Part shown: piece by piece, positions 9,274 through 17,675 of the stretch
How positions within the stretch are numbered: the stretch's first letter is position 1
How the letters are laid out: the number at the start of each line of letters is the position of its first letter
Assembly: GCA_910585465.1 (NCBI GenBank)
Contig: CAJUEW010000014.1
Span: forward strand, 1 to 64,000
DNA length: 64,000 bases
DNA from: an uncultured Lachnospiraceae bacterium
GTDB taxonomy: Bacteria; Bacillota; Clostridia; Lachnospirales; Lachnospiraceae
Direction: 5' to 3'
Program-made: the position numbers and the translations under genes
Notes under the pieces: model-generated
Databases searched by the model: none
Told to the model about the DNA's origin: nothing
What the model saw: the letters and a program-made list of their open reading frames with translations, nothing else

Positions 9274-10359
9274 TTAGTAATCCAGAGTCTCCATATACTT
9301 CATGTACTTCACAACCATAAGAGCAATCTTAAACGTAATCGCGTCTTCAAATACACGCAGATCCAGTCCTGTGGATTTCTGCAGCTTATCCAGCCGGTAG
9401 ACCAGAGTGTTTCTGTGAATATAAAGCTGCCGCGAGGTTTCGGATACATTCAGGCTGTTCTCAAAAAACTTGTTGATTGTTGTCAGAGTCTCTTCGTCAA
9501 AGTCATCCGGCGATCTTCCGTCAAAAATCTCCCGGATAAACATTTTGCAGAGCGGGATCGGAAGCTGATAGATCAGACGTCCGATTCCAAGTGAACTGTA
9601 AGCAATAATATCTCTGTCGCTGAAGAAAATTCTTCCTACGTCAAGGGCCATTCTGGCCTCTTTGTAAGAGCGGGATACCTCTTTAATCTCTCCGACAATC
9701 GTTCCAAGCGCCACATGGATATCTTCTCCGTCCTGAACTACTACATCTTTTATGCCGCCTGCCACTTTATGCAGCTCCTCATAACCCTCGTTAGGAGCCA
9801 GCTCGTGAACAACTATAACATTCTTTTCATCCACCGCAGTAATAAAATCCCTGGACTGAGCGCCGCAGTAGCTGCGCACGCTGTCCAGCGCGCCGTTTAC
9901 TTTTTCCCGGCTGCTCTCAACAATAAATACCACACGGCGTGCATCGGTTGAAATATGCAGCTTTTTTGCACGATTGTATATGTCCACCAGGAGCAGATTA
10001 TCCAGAAGCAGATTTTTGATAAAATTATCTTTGTCAAATCGTTCCTTATAAGCCGTCAGCAGGCTGGAAAGCTGGAAGGCCGCCAGCTTTCCAACCATAT
10101 ATACGTCATCACTGGAGCCCTTTGCAATCAAGACATATTCCAATTGATTCTCATCGAACACCTTGAAGAACTGATAACCGTGAACAACCTGACTGTCCGC
10201 CGGTGATGAAATAAAAGCCACCACCTCTTCGCTGCAGTTTTCCGGCTGCTTTTCTGTCGATGCCAGGACTTGTCCTTCTATATCCACTACACATAAATCA
10301 ATTCTAGTGATCCCCTTTAGTCCATCGATTGTGTTTTGGAGTATCTGGTTTGATATCAT
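9274..10359 (-). CDS. PucR/CdaR-type transcriptional regulator
   Basis: A DNA-binding regulator with a C-terminal PucR-type helix-turn-helix: the segment near residues 305-350 reads SETSRQLYIHRNTLVYRL, the usual recognition-helix region, followed by a conserved end. The middle part (about 130-250) resembles the GGDEF-like domain seen in CdaR relatives. The N-terminus lacks any clear sugar-diacid-binding motif, so the ligand is unknown. Strong AAGGAG site before the ATG at 10359. The gene precedes ftsE by only 20 bp, so it could be co-transcribed with ftsEX and the S41 protease, and may control them. Confidence 0.8.
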   Translation of the reverse strand: MISNQILQNTIDGLKGITRIDLCVVDIEGQVLASTEKQPENCSEEVVAFISSPADSQVVHGYQFFKVFDENQLEYVLIAKGSSDDVYMVGKLAAFQLSSLLTAYKERFDKDNFIKNLLLDNLLLVDIYNRAKKLHISTDARRVVFIVESSREKVNGALDSVRSYCGAQSRDFITAVDEKNVIVVHELAPNEGYEELHKVAGGIKDVVVQDGEDIHVALGTIVGEIKEVSRSYKEARMALDVGRIFFSDRDIIAYSSLGIGRLIYQLPIPLCKMFIREIFDGRSPDDFDEETLTTINKFFENSLNVSETSRQLYIHRNTLVYRLDKLQKSTGLDLRVFEDAITFKIALMVVKYMKYMETLDY

Positions 10360-10646
10360 AACAATTCTCCTTTACAAAATAACGCTTGTGCAAACTCCCC
10401 GAAAAAACATCAGCAAAATGAAATAAAAATTTTGCAGATGCTAAATACCTACGTTATATACTAATGCAAAATACCAAAAAAGAAAAGAGGAAATTTGATT
10501 TTTTTATGCACAATCCCCCGTATTGGAAATTTATTCCTTATATTTCCTCCCGTATATCGTTCATAAAAATAAGCCTGCACATTGTTCATAAAATACAGAG
10601 ACTTCTCATAAATTATATCAAAAGAACTCTCTCATAGGAGCCTGCC

Positions 10647-11081
10647 ATGAGCGCCAAAACAAAAATATGGGTCTTTCATATGAAAGAACTAATCTATACT
10701 GCGGTCTTTATTATCCTTGGTATTGTCTTTCTCCTGCTGATGGTTTTCATGTTTTCTCCTGACAAAAAGATACCGGCAGAAGCAGAGATCCCTTCCAGAT
10801 ATACTGCCGGCATCTATACCGCTTCCATGACCCTGGGCGGCAATCCTGTCGAAATCGCGGTTACTGTAGACGAAAATTATATTTCTTCCATCCGGTTCCG
10901 CCAGCTGGACGAAACCATATCCGCCATGTATCCACTTATGGAGCCTGCACTGGAGTCGCTCTCCGGCCAGATCTGCGAATCTCAGTCACTGGACAATATT
11001 TCTTATTCCGAAGACAGTCAATATACCTCGCTGATGCTGCTGAGTGCCATCCGAACTGCTCTTGATAAGGCAGAAAATTAA
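10647..11081 (+). CDS. Small membrane-anchored protein with degenerate FMN-binding-like domain
   Basis: 144 residues: one membrane helix (about 15-38), then a short domain. The stretch YTAGIYTASMTLGGNPVEIA, then ITVDEN-like strands, then a final helix (TSLMLLSAIRTALDKA) match the outline of FMN-binding domains, whose hallmark is a Ser-Gly-Ala-Thr flavinylation motif before that helix. Here that motif reads EDSQYTS, so covalent flavin attachment is not expected. ATG at 10647 follows AGGAG. Divergent from the PucR-type regulator, with 287 AT-rich bases between them in which I see no further gene. Function unknown; secretion outside the membrane is likely. Confidence 0.6.
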   Translation: MSAKTKIWVFHMKELIYTAVFIILGIVFLLLMVFMFSPDKKIPAEAEIPSRYTAGIYTASMTLGGNPVEIAVTVDENYISSIRFRQLDETISAMYPLMEPALESLSGQICESQSLDNISYSEDSQYTSLMLLSAIRTALDKAEN

Positions 11082-11092
11082 GCAAAATCCTT

Positions 11093-11125
11093 CTCCTGGC
11101 CAAAAGGCTCAGGCGAAGGATTTTG
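11093..11125. terminator. Bidirectional terminator hairpin
   Basis: CAAAATCCTTC pairs with GAAGGATTTTG around GGCC-AAAA-GGC-like inner pairs. It lies between the convergent small membrane protein and the NUDIX gene. Confidence 0.65.
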
Positions 11126-11180
11126 TCAGGAAATACGGCTTTACGATAACAGGAACCGGAGTCCCGGCTGTCAGAAGGCA

Positions 11181-11885
11181 TCACTGACGCAGATAGATTC
11201 CCTGGGATTCTATCCATTCATCCAGCTCTGCCAGGCAGTCCTCATTCCAGGTGGGGCTTAATTTTTCCTCTGCACATCCTTCCGGCTCCTGCGTCGTGAA
11301 CTCTTCTTCTGCTTCTATCTGCAGCACCTTTGTTCTGATATATTCGCAGACCCTTCTGTATTCATCCGGATGAATACAGAACTTCGGATCCTTCCGTAAA
11401 ATATGCTGCATACACTCTTCATAGTCCATCCAGCACACTTTCTCCACCTCTTCCTTCTGAAGGCAGAATTCCTCGTCCTTAATATTTCTCACACAGACAT
11501 AAACCGCACTGATCTGGCGATCATAAAAACGCTGTCCGTGAAATTCCATGTCCACAGTCTGCCGGTGCCAGAACAGATGCTGCAGTTCTTCCTGCCCTGC
11601 GGATATCCCAAGCTCTTCCTTCAGCTCCCGAAGCGCTGATTCCATAAAATCTCCGCCGGACGGGATATGCCCTGCAGAGGAGGTATCATAACAGCCGGGA
11701 AACGCGTCCTTATTCTCTGCCCTCTTCTGAAGCAGCACATCCGCCGAACCGGTTTTCTCATTTCTCCTGATGATCCATATATGGGAGGTCCCGTGTATAT
11801 CTCCCTCCCGGTGTACTGACCTGCGCTCCTTCTTTTCTCCGGTCAGATTTCCGTTCCAGTCCCGGATATCCAGATATTCATCCAT
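11181..11885 (-). CDS. NUDIX hydrolase (IDI/YfcD-like)
   Basis: A NUDIX-fold pyrophosphohydrolase, resembling the isopentenyl-diphosphate-isomerase-like subgroup: it starts MDEYLDIRDWNGNLTG and has GTSHIWIIRR and an SAGHIPSGGD lead-in typical of that group. The NUDIX box is GHIPSGGDFMESALRELKEELGI; the REL-KEELG half is intact, while the first Glu position is Gly. The last 60 residues are acidic and not recognised. I use the ATG at 11885, preceded by GGAGG; it overlaps the upstream DUF3810 gene by 8 bases. Substrate unknown. Confidence 0.85.
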   Translation of the reverse strand: MDEYLDIRDWNGNLTGEKKERRSVHREGDIHGTSHIWIIRRNEKTGSADVLLQKRAENKDAFPGCYDTSSAGHIPSGGDFMESALRELKEELGISAGQEELQHLFWHRQTVDMEFHGQRFYDRQISAVYVCVRNIKDEEFCLQKEEVEKVCWMDYEECMQHILRKDPKFCIHPDEYRRVCEYIRTKVLQIEAEEEFTTQEPEGCAEEKLSPTWNEDCLAELDEWIESQGIYLRQ

Positions 11886-12993
11886 TCTTTTTTTCCTCCA
11901 TCTGCCTGTATTCTCCCAGAAGCAGATCCACCATGCGTCCATAGCTTCTGCTGCCCTCCTTCTGGGCGTTTGCTTTCAAATAAGTATCGTTTACCTTATC
12001 GGAGATCTCCGATACAGGTCCTTCAAACTGTGCCCAGTAATACCTGTGGTATGTATAATCCAGCTCCGCCTGACTGCAAAGCTGGCTGCGCACACTCAGA
12101 AACCTGTCATAATCCGCCCGGTACAGCGCATTAATGCTGTGCGTATAAGCCAGCAGAAGACCGCTGTACTGAAGATTCGCATCCTCCGCGCCGATACATG
12201 CCAGATAAGCAATATAGTTGGCTTCATCTTCCCTCATAAATCCCTTCAGATGAGACAGCTCGTGACAGAGTACCGCAGGCTGGTTATGAGCCGGAATATC
12301 CGGATTATAGTGAGCCTCCATAGTATAGGGTCCGGAGACACCCTCTAACGATTCCAATGACAGCACTTTGGAGGCAATCACCGGCTTGGCCTTCGGATAC
12401 CATCCGGAAAGCTGCGGATATTTTTCCCCAAGCTCTTCCATAGCATCCCTTGTTTTTTCCCTCATCTGCTCCGGCAACGCACACAATCCGTTCTCCTGTG
12501 TTACAATCCGGGCAGCAGTCCTGTCTATCCGATCCGTCAGCCACAGACACAGCCTTTCCAGCTCCTCCGCCGTAGCTTCTTCCATAGGAAGCCCTGCCAG
12601 CTCTGAAAACGGAATACGGTGATAATTAATACCGCAGTTGACAGTAAAAACTAAAAACCATAAAATTCCTGTCTTCACAATTCCTGAAAAAGTAATACCC
12701 AGCCATTGCCCGGGCCTGACCTGCTTTTTCCACATGCGCCGGATGCCTGACGCCACATATCCACATAAGCAGAACAGCAAAATGTAGATAAACAGTTCAT
12801 CCACTGCAAACGGCGCCAGGCCGCTGACGCTTCCCAGCGTTCGCATAATGACAGGATATACGGTAACTGCGTAGCCTTCCGCAAATCCGGGAACATTTCT
12901 CGCTAAAAACTGAAGGATTACGGCAAAAAGAAACAGGCCCCCAAAAAGAGTCCATTGCCTCACCTTTGAATATGGTCTGTTTGTCCTAAACAT
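11878..12993 (-). CDS. DUF3810 family membrane protein (putative zinc metallopeptidase)
   Basis: 371 residues with about three membrane helices in the first 130 residues, then a soluble domain. The segment AVLCHELSHLKGFMREDEAN contains HExxH plus a downstream ED/E, the pattern of zinc metallopeptidases, and DUF3810 proteins share it. The 5' end overlaps lspA by 34 bases; ATG at 12993 is preceded by AGGAG inside lspA. It is in an apparent operon clpX-lspA-DUF3810-NUDIX. Its substrate is not known. Confidence 0.78.
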   Translation of the reverse strand: MFRTNRPYSKVRQWTLFGGLFLFAVILQFLARNVPGFAEGYAVTVYPVIMRTLGSVSGLAPFAVDELFIYILLFCLCGYVASGIRRMWKKQVRPGQWLGITFSGIVKTGILWFLVFTVNCGINYHRIPFSELAGLPMEEATAEELERLCLWLTDRIDRTAARIVTQENGLCALPEQMREKTRDAMEELGEKYPQLSGWYPKAKPVIASKVLSLESLEGVSGPYTMEAHYNPDIPAHNQPAVLCHELSHLKGFMREDEANYIAYLACIGAEDANLQYSGLLLAYTHSINALYRADYDRFLSVRSQLCSQAELDYTYHRYYWAQFEGPVSEISDKVNDTYLKANAQKEGSRSYGRMVDLLLGEYRQMEEKKNG

Positions 12994-13427
12994 ATGAAAA
13001 TTGCTCCTGTAAATATTAAAAAGTCTGATAAGTTAAACACCACGCTGCTAAGCCATTTCCAGGGAGTCCGAAAGCTTACATAATCCACCACATAGCCCCT
13101 TTTGCACCGATCGTACAGATTGGAAAGGGCTCCTCCCGACATCAGAGAAAGCCCCAGCTTCTGCATTGTATAGCCTTCCCTGCAAAGAAGCCTTAAAAGC
13201 ATGCCGATACACCCAAACGTCATCATGCCGCTGCATCGGATAATCGCCGGCATATAGCCTTCCAGTCTGCTCCCTGCAGTTCCGTAATTATAGAATCTTG
13301 TCAGCCGGACCCGGCCATTGCAGAACGTATAATCGCGTTCCAGCTTCGGATTCACCTCTATTTCCCTCTTAACTGCCAGGTCTGCCCGAAACAATCCCAG
13401 CGCAAGCTTTATCCATATAAGTCTCAT
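12960..13427 (-). CDS. lspA: Signal peptidase II (lipoprotein signal peptidase)
   Basis: Aspartic protease that removes signal peptides from prolipoproteins in the membrane. The two catalytic regions are visible: NLYDRCKRGYVVDYVSF (N-x-x-D-R) and VFNLSDFLIFTG (F-N-x-x-D). Four hydrophobic segments are expected; the N-terminal part is less typical than in well-known LspA proteins, so this may be a divergent paralogue. It begins 5 bases after the clpX stop codon, with only a weak AGGGA site, suggesting coupled translation. Confidence 0.75.
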   Translation of the reverse strand: MRLIWIKLALGLFRADLAVKREIEVNPKLERDYTFCNGRVRLTRFYNYGTAGSRLEGYMPAIIRCSGMMTFGCIGMLLRLLCREGYTMQKLGLSLMSGGALSNLYDRCKRGYVVDYVSFRTPWKWLSSVVFNLSDFLIFTGAIFICLGQTDHIQR

Positions 13428-13432
13428 ATTTT

Positions 13433-14851
13433 CTATCCCTGCATCTCCAGCGCCGGAACTCCGCGCATGGTGATAAGCGGACCTCCCCGGTGCTCAATAT
13501 AATCCTGGGTAATCGTGACCTGACCGATGTTGTCGTCTTTTGGAATCTCATACATAATATCAAGCATAAAATCTTCAATGATCGCACGGAGGGCTCGGGC
13601 TCCTGTATCCTTCTCCATTGCCTTCCTGGCAATTGCACGAAGCGCATCCTCCGCAAAGTTCAGCTTCACCTCATCCAAAGCCAGCAGCTTCTGATACTGC
13701 TTCAGAATTGCGTTTTTCGGCTCCTTCAGAATCTGAACCATCATGTCCTCCGACAGAGCATCCAAAGTAAAAATAACCGGAAGACGGCCGATAAATTCCG
13801 GAATCATTCCGAAATTCCGGATATCCTCCACAGTTACCTGCCGGAGCAGGTTTTTATCATGGTCATACTTATCCTTCAGATCCGCACGAAAACCAATGGA
13901 AGACTGTTTGTTCAGCCGCTCCTTGATAATATCCTCCAGATCCGGAAAAGCCCCTCCGCAGATAAATAAAATATTTTTTGTATTGATAGTCTCCAGCGGA
14001 ACCATTGCATTTTTGCTGTTAGCGCCTACCGGAACCTCTACCTCCGCACCCTCCAGCAGCTTCAGCATCCCCTGCTGTACGGACTCGCCGCTTACATCCC
14101 TCTGATTCGTATTCTTTTTTTTCGCAATCTTATCTATCTCGTCAATAAAGACGATTCCCCGTTCCGCTTTCTCCACATCGTTGTCCGCAGCCGTCAGAAG
14201 CTTAGACAGGACACTCTCAATATCGTCGCCAATATATCCGGCTTCCGTCAGGGAGGTGGCATCCGCAATGGCAAGCGGTACATCCAGAAGACGTGCCAGT
14301 GTCTTTACCAGATAAGTTTTACCGCTTCCGGTAGGTCCAATCATCAGCATATTAGACTTTTCAATTTCAATGCCGTCCGCCTCTGTTCCTGCCATTACGC
14401 GCTTATAGTGATTGTATACCGCCACAGAAATAACCTTCTTCGCCTTCTCCTGCCCGACCACATATTCATCCAGACTTTCCTTAATTTTATGGGGAGCCGG
14501 TATGGAACGTACATCCAATGATTTCTTCGGCGCTTCCTGTTTTTCCGGAGCCTTCTTTTTCACCTTCTGCCTCTTCGGAATCAGATTCTGAAGATCCGAC
14601 AGATTAATCATGCTGATATTCGGCATCCTGGAAAAATCCATTTTACTGTAATCCACATTGCCGTTGTTCATCATATCCATAGTTTTCTGCATGCATTCCG
14701 GACAAATGTTGATATCCTTTGCCAGATGAATCATTTTCCCGGTTTTACTCTCCGGACGGTGGCATACGAAGCATACATCTTCGTAACCGCTGTCCTCGGA
14801 TTCAGCCTGCTCCGTTTTTTTCAGTTCCTGTTCTTTATTGTCAATATCCAT
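13433..14851 (-). CDS. clpX: ATP-dependent Clp protease ATP-binding subunit ClpX
   Basis: AAA+ unfoldase that feeds substrates to ClpP. It has the N-terminal C4 zinc-binding domain (CFVCHRP and CPECMQK), Walker A GPTGSGKTYLV, Walker B VFIDEIDKIA, sensor regions and the C-terminal GARALRAIIEDFMLDIMY signature. I chose the ATG at 14851 since AAGGGGA lies about 10 bases upstream; an ATG 24 bases further up has no ribosome site. It is about 50 residues longer than ordinary ClpX, mostly a charged N-terminal extension and a Lys/Pro linker. No clpP is next to it. First gene of the clpX-lspA-DUF3810-NUDIX operon, with a near-consensus promoter. Confidence 0.95.
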   Translation of the reverse strand: MDIDNKEQELKKTEQAESEDSGYEDVCFVCHRPESKTGKMIHLAKDINICPECMQKTMDMMNNGNVDYSKMDFSRMPNISMINLSDLQNLIPKRQKVKKKAPEKQEAPKKSLDVRSIPAPHKIKESLDEYVVGQEKAKKVISVAVYNHYKRVMAGTEADGIEIEKSNMLMIGPTGSGKTYLVKTLARLLDVPLAIADATSLTEAGYIGDDIESVLSKLLTAADNDVEKAERGIVFIDEIDKIAKKKNTNQRDVSGESVQQGMLKLLEGAEVEVPVGANSKNAMVPLETINTKNILFICGGAFPDLEDIIKERLNKQSSIGFRADLKDKYDHDKNLLRQVTVEDIRNFGMIPEFIGRLPVIFTLDALSEDMMVQILKEPKNAILKQYQKLLALDEVKLNFAEDALRAIARKAMEKDTGARALRAIIEDFMLDIMYEIPKDDNIGQVTITQDYIEHRGGPLITMRGVPALEMQG

Positions 14852-14887
14852 ATAATATAAATCCCCTTTTCTCATTATATAAATTAT

Positions 14888-14916
14888 ATTATACAGCCAT
14901 CAATGGGACAAGTAAA
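14888..14916 (-). promoter_or_regulatory. Promoter of clpX operon
   Basis: Minus strand TTTACT and TATAAT separated by 17 bp, 37 bases upstream of the clpX start. A TTGTCC two bases on gives a competing -35. Confidence 0.65.
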
Positions 14917-14930
14917 CTTTTTATTAAACA

Positions 14931-14970
14931 TGAAAGGGGACTGTCGCAGAATGCAGGCACCCCCTTTCAC
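14931..14970 (-). terminator. Hairpin downstream of htrA
   Basis: GTGAAAGGGGG-type arm pairs with CCCCTTTCA across about 22 bases, followed on the minus strand by ATGTTTAATAAAAAG. It lies just after the HtrA stop and before the clpX promoter. Confidence 0.5.
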
Positions 14971-14975
14971 TAAAT

Positions 14976-16328
14976 TTATTCTTTATTTTTCACACCGGCC
15001 TGAATATTTGTACTCAAGGTAATGTTAAATATCTTTTCTGCATATTCAGAGCCTTCTGCTCTCTGAATCGTAATCGAAATAGTTTCTCCCGCAGAATAAT
15101 AGCTCAGAGCATCTTTTAACTGGTCGTAGCTGGAAATTGTGCTTCCATCCAGCTTTGTGATAATATCTCCCTTCTGGATTCCTGCTTTTTCCGCCGCCGC
15201 GCCTTCCACAACTGTGCTGACATAAACTCCCTTCGGCATATCGTAGCTCTCGGAAGCTTCCTCCGTCACATCCAGTCCGGTAATTCCAAGATATCCTCTG
15301 TCCATCTCCTCCAACCTGTCCCTGGTCACCTTGTTCATCAGATCCCCAATGATGGATTCCACGTCCGTAATCGGAATCGCATATCCCATGCCCTCTACAT
15401 CCTCGGATATAAATTTCACAGAATTAATTCCGATCAGCTCACCCTTACTGTTCAGAAGCGCGCCGCCGCTGTTACCGGGATTAATCGCTGCATCTGTCTG
15501 AATCAGCCTGTTTGTAATTTCCTGACCATTGGACTCCACACTGACCTCCCGGTTCAGTGCACTGACAATACCGGAGGTTACAGAAAGTCCGTAACCATAT
15601 GCATTTCCTATGGCCACTACCGGCTCACCGACCTTCATGGAACTGGAATCTCCCACAGTCGCCACCTTAATATGATCCATCGTTTCCTTTGGAATGTCTT
15701 TCAGCTGAACTGCAATAACCGCCAGGTCCTTGTTCGGCTCCGTACCCTTTACTTTTGCCGCAAGCACATTGTCCTCATCTGCATCCTCCCCGTCAGCATT
15801 AAAATAAACGCTGATTTCGTTGGCTCCGGAAATTACATGGTTATTTGTCACGATCAGAAGCTCTGTATCATTCTTCCCGATGATGATTCCTGAACCGCTG
15901 GACTGACTCTCCTGTTCATATGTCCCGAAAAAGGTTCTGAATTCCATAAGTCCCAGATTCGTGATAGATACTACAGAGGGCATACAGTTCGTCACAATAT
16001 CGGATACATCATACACATCCGAAATGCTGTTTGCCACAGCAGTGGTTCCGGGATTATTGCCGGATTTATTCAGTCCCTGTTCTGCGGTATCAGAATCAGG
16101 CTGTTCCACTGCCTCCCCAAAATACTGTCTTCCCAGATAATTTGTTCCCATAAATGCGGCACTGGACACGCTTCCGAATATCAGAGCCAGCACCAGGCAT
16201 TTTGCCACTGTCTTTCCAAACCCTTTTTTCTTCTCCGGCTTGTGTAAGTTTGACGAAGAGTCATAATGGGTATAACCGCTTCCTGTATCATAATAACTGC
16301 CTGTACCGCTGTTCATTTCATCATACAT
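14976..16328 (-). CDS. htrA: HtrA/DegP-type membrane-anchored serine protease
   Basis: Envelope quality-control protease. A cytoplasmic start rich in Gly, Tyr and Ser is followed by one membrane helix (about residues 45-65), a trypsin-like domain with His in VTNNHVI, Asp in NKDLAVIAV and Ser in PGNSGGAL, and a C-terminal PDZ domain (GIQKGDIITKLDG). ATG at 16328 has an AAGGAG site; the frame extends further upstream without support. The divergent spacer to the DUF3048 lipoprotein gene holds a tandem 11-bp repeat that may bind a response regulator. Confidence 0.94.
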   Translation of the reverse strand: MYDEMNSGTGSYYDTGSGYTHYDSSSNLHKPEKKKGFGKTVAKCLVLALIFGSVSSAAFMGTNYLGRQYFGEAVEQPDSDTAEQGLNKSGNNPGTTAVANSISDVYDVSDIVTNCMPSVVSITNLGLMEFRTFFGTYEQESQSSGSGIIIGKNDTELLIVTNNHVISGANEISVYFNADGEDADEDNVLAAKVKGTEPNKDLAVIAVQLKDIPKETMDHIKVATVGDSSSMKVGEPVVAIGNAYGYGLSVTSGIVSALNREVSVESNGQEITNRLIQTDAAINPGNSGGALLNSKGELIGINSVKFISEDVEGMGYAIPITDVESIIGDLMNKVTRDRLEEMDRGYLGITGLDVTEEASESYDMPKGVYVSTVVEGAAAEKAGIQKGDIITKLDGSTISSYDQLKDALSYYSAGETISITIQRAEGSEYAEKIFNITLSTNIQAGVKNKE

Positions 16329-16382
16329 GATTTTTTCTCCTTTCAAAATACTGTCTCTTCTGAATGGCCTTAATATAGCAAA

Positions 16383-16404
16383 GAATTGTGATAGAATTGT
16401 GATA
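16383..16404. promoter_or_regulatory. Tandem 11-bp direct repeat, possible response-regulator site
   Basis: Two perfect, abutting copies of GAATTGTGATA lie directly upstream of the -35-like element of the DUF3048 gene and about 55 bp upstream of the htrA start. An 11-bp period puts both copies on one DNA face, as in OmpR-family binding sites. Confidence 0.45.
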
Positions 16405-16409
16405 AAACC

Positions 16410-16438
16410 TTTAAAAATTTTTGAAATGGGTGTATACT
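16410..16438 (+). promoter_or_regulatory. Probable promoter of DUF3048 lipoprotein gene
   Basis: TTTAAA at 16410-16415 and TATACT at 16433-16438 with a 17-bp spacer. The weak -35 would suit an activator bound at the adjacent repeat. Confidence 0.42.
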
Positions 16439-16479
16439 GTACTCTGTTAGAAAAAAAGCATAAGAAAGGATTACAGTAC

Positions 16480-17619
16480 ATGAAGAAAAAAACCCTATTA
16501 CTTTTCCTGTCTGCGGTTCTGGCATGCGCTCCGCTGACCGGCTGCGGAAATTCTTCCGAGGATACCGCACCCGTAGCAACCGATGTTTCTGAGGAAGAAG
16601 CGCCGGAAGAGGAACCGGAGGAGGAACCTGCTGAACCAGTTGAAGCTGCTGAAGAAGAGGAATCTGTTCCGGAAGAAACCCGTGAGGGAATGTACCGCAG
16701 TGAGCTGACGAATGAGTGGACTGATGAAGCACTCCAGACTCAGCGTCCAATCGCGGTCATGGTAGATAATGAGAAAACAGCTCTTCTCCACTATGGAATG
16801 ACTCAGGCTGATATCGTTTATGAGATGATGAACAGCACTGCTAACGGAGAGGTTACCCGTTTTATGGCCATTGTAAAAGACTGGGCAAAGATTACCCAGT
16901 TCGGAAGCATCCGAAGCGTCCGTCCGACCAACTTTATGATTGCGCCCGAATATAATGCAGTTGTTGTTCATGACGGCGGCCCATTCTATATCGATCCTTT
17001 CCTGGAGAATCCATGGGTAGAACATTTCAGCGGCGGATTTGCCCGCATAAACAACGGAAAATCCAGAGAGTTCACGGAATATGTGACAAGCGGAGAGATC
17101 GAGAGCAGATTCAAATCCTCCGGATATTCTACTGAGTATAATGAATATTACCCGGGACCTCACTGGAAATTTGCAAATGAATCCAATCCTGTGGATCTGT
17201 CTGAGGCTTCCGATTCCATTGACTGCACATTAGTTGACCTTCCGTTCGGCCATAATGGTTCCCAGCTGGATTATGATGAGGCAAGCAATACATATTTATA
17301 TTCTGAGTACGGCATGAAGCATACAGATCCCGCCAACGGGGACAAGCAGCTTGCCTTTACCAATATTCTTATTCAGAATGCAACTCATACCCAGTATGAT
17401 CCTAACGGCTATATGCAGTTCAATATTCTGAACGTAGACGGCCGGGAGGGCTACTATATCACCGGTGGAAAAGCAATTCCGGTTACATGGTCAAAGAGCC
17501 ATGATACGAATCCAACTCATTTCTATGACAAGGACGGCAACGAAATCACACTAAATACCGGAAAAACATATATTGCACTTGTGTCTGACACCAGATGGAG
17601 TGAGCTTGTATTAAAATAA
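16480..17619 (+). CDS. DUF3048 (YerB-like) lipoprotein
   Basis: A secreted lipoprotein of unknown function. The start MKKKTLLLFLSAVLACAPLTGC is a signal peptide with a LTGC lipobox; the mature part begins with about 50 acidic residues (Glu/Pro/Ala repeats) and then the DUF3048 domain pair, recognised from RPIAVMVDN, the GSIRSVRP region and the C-terminal KAIPVTWSK-type segment. ATG at 16480 follows AAAGGA; upstream in-frame ATGs lack a site and would spoil the signal peptide. Divergent from htrA, which may hint at envelope-stress control. Confidence 0.87.
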   Translation: MKKKTLLLFLSAVLACAPLTGCGNSSEDTAPVATDVSEEEAPEEEPEEEPAEPVEAAEEEESVPEETREGMYRSELTNEWTDEALQTQRPIAVMVDNEKTALLHYGMTQADIVYEMMNSTANGEVTRFMAIVKDWAKITQFGSIRSVRPTNFMIAPEYNAVVVHDGGPFYIDPFLENPWVEHFSGGFARINNGKSREFTEYVTSGEIESRFKSSGYSTEYNEYYPGPHWKFANESNPVDLSEASDSIDCTLVDLPFGHNGSQLDYDEASNTYLYSEYGMKHTDPANGDKQLAFTNILIQNATHTQYDPNGYMQFNILNVDGREGYYITGGKAIPVTWSKSHDTNPTHFYDKDGNEITLNTGKTYIALVSDTRWSELVLK

Positions 17620-17630
17620 TTCTGCATTCA

Positions 17631-17675
17631 AACAGGGAGTACCGTTTCTGACACCGGCACTCCCTGTTATTTTAT
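17631..17675. terminator. Bidirectional terminator
   Basis: AACAGGGAGT pairs with ACTCCCTGTT, followed by ATTTTATATA. It separates the convergent DUF3048 and citrate synthase genes. Confidence 0.75.

Noticed and set aside
12960..12993. Frameshift between lspA and the DUF3810 gene
   Set aside because: The 34-base overlap has a proper AGGAG site and both proteins keep complete family ends, so it is ordinary gene overlap.
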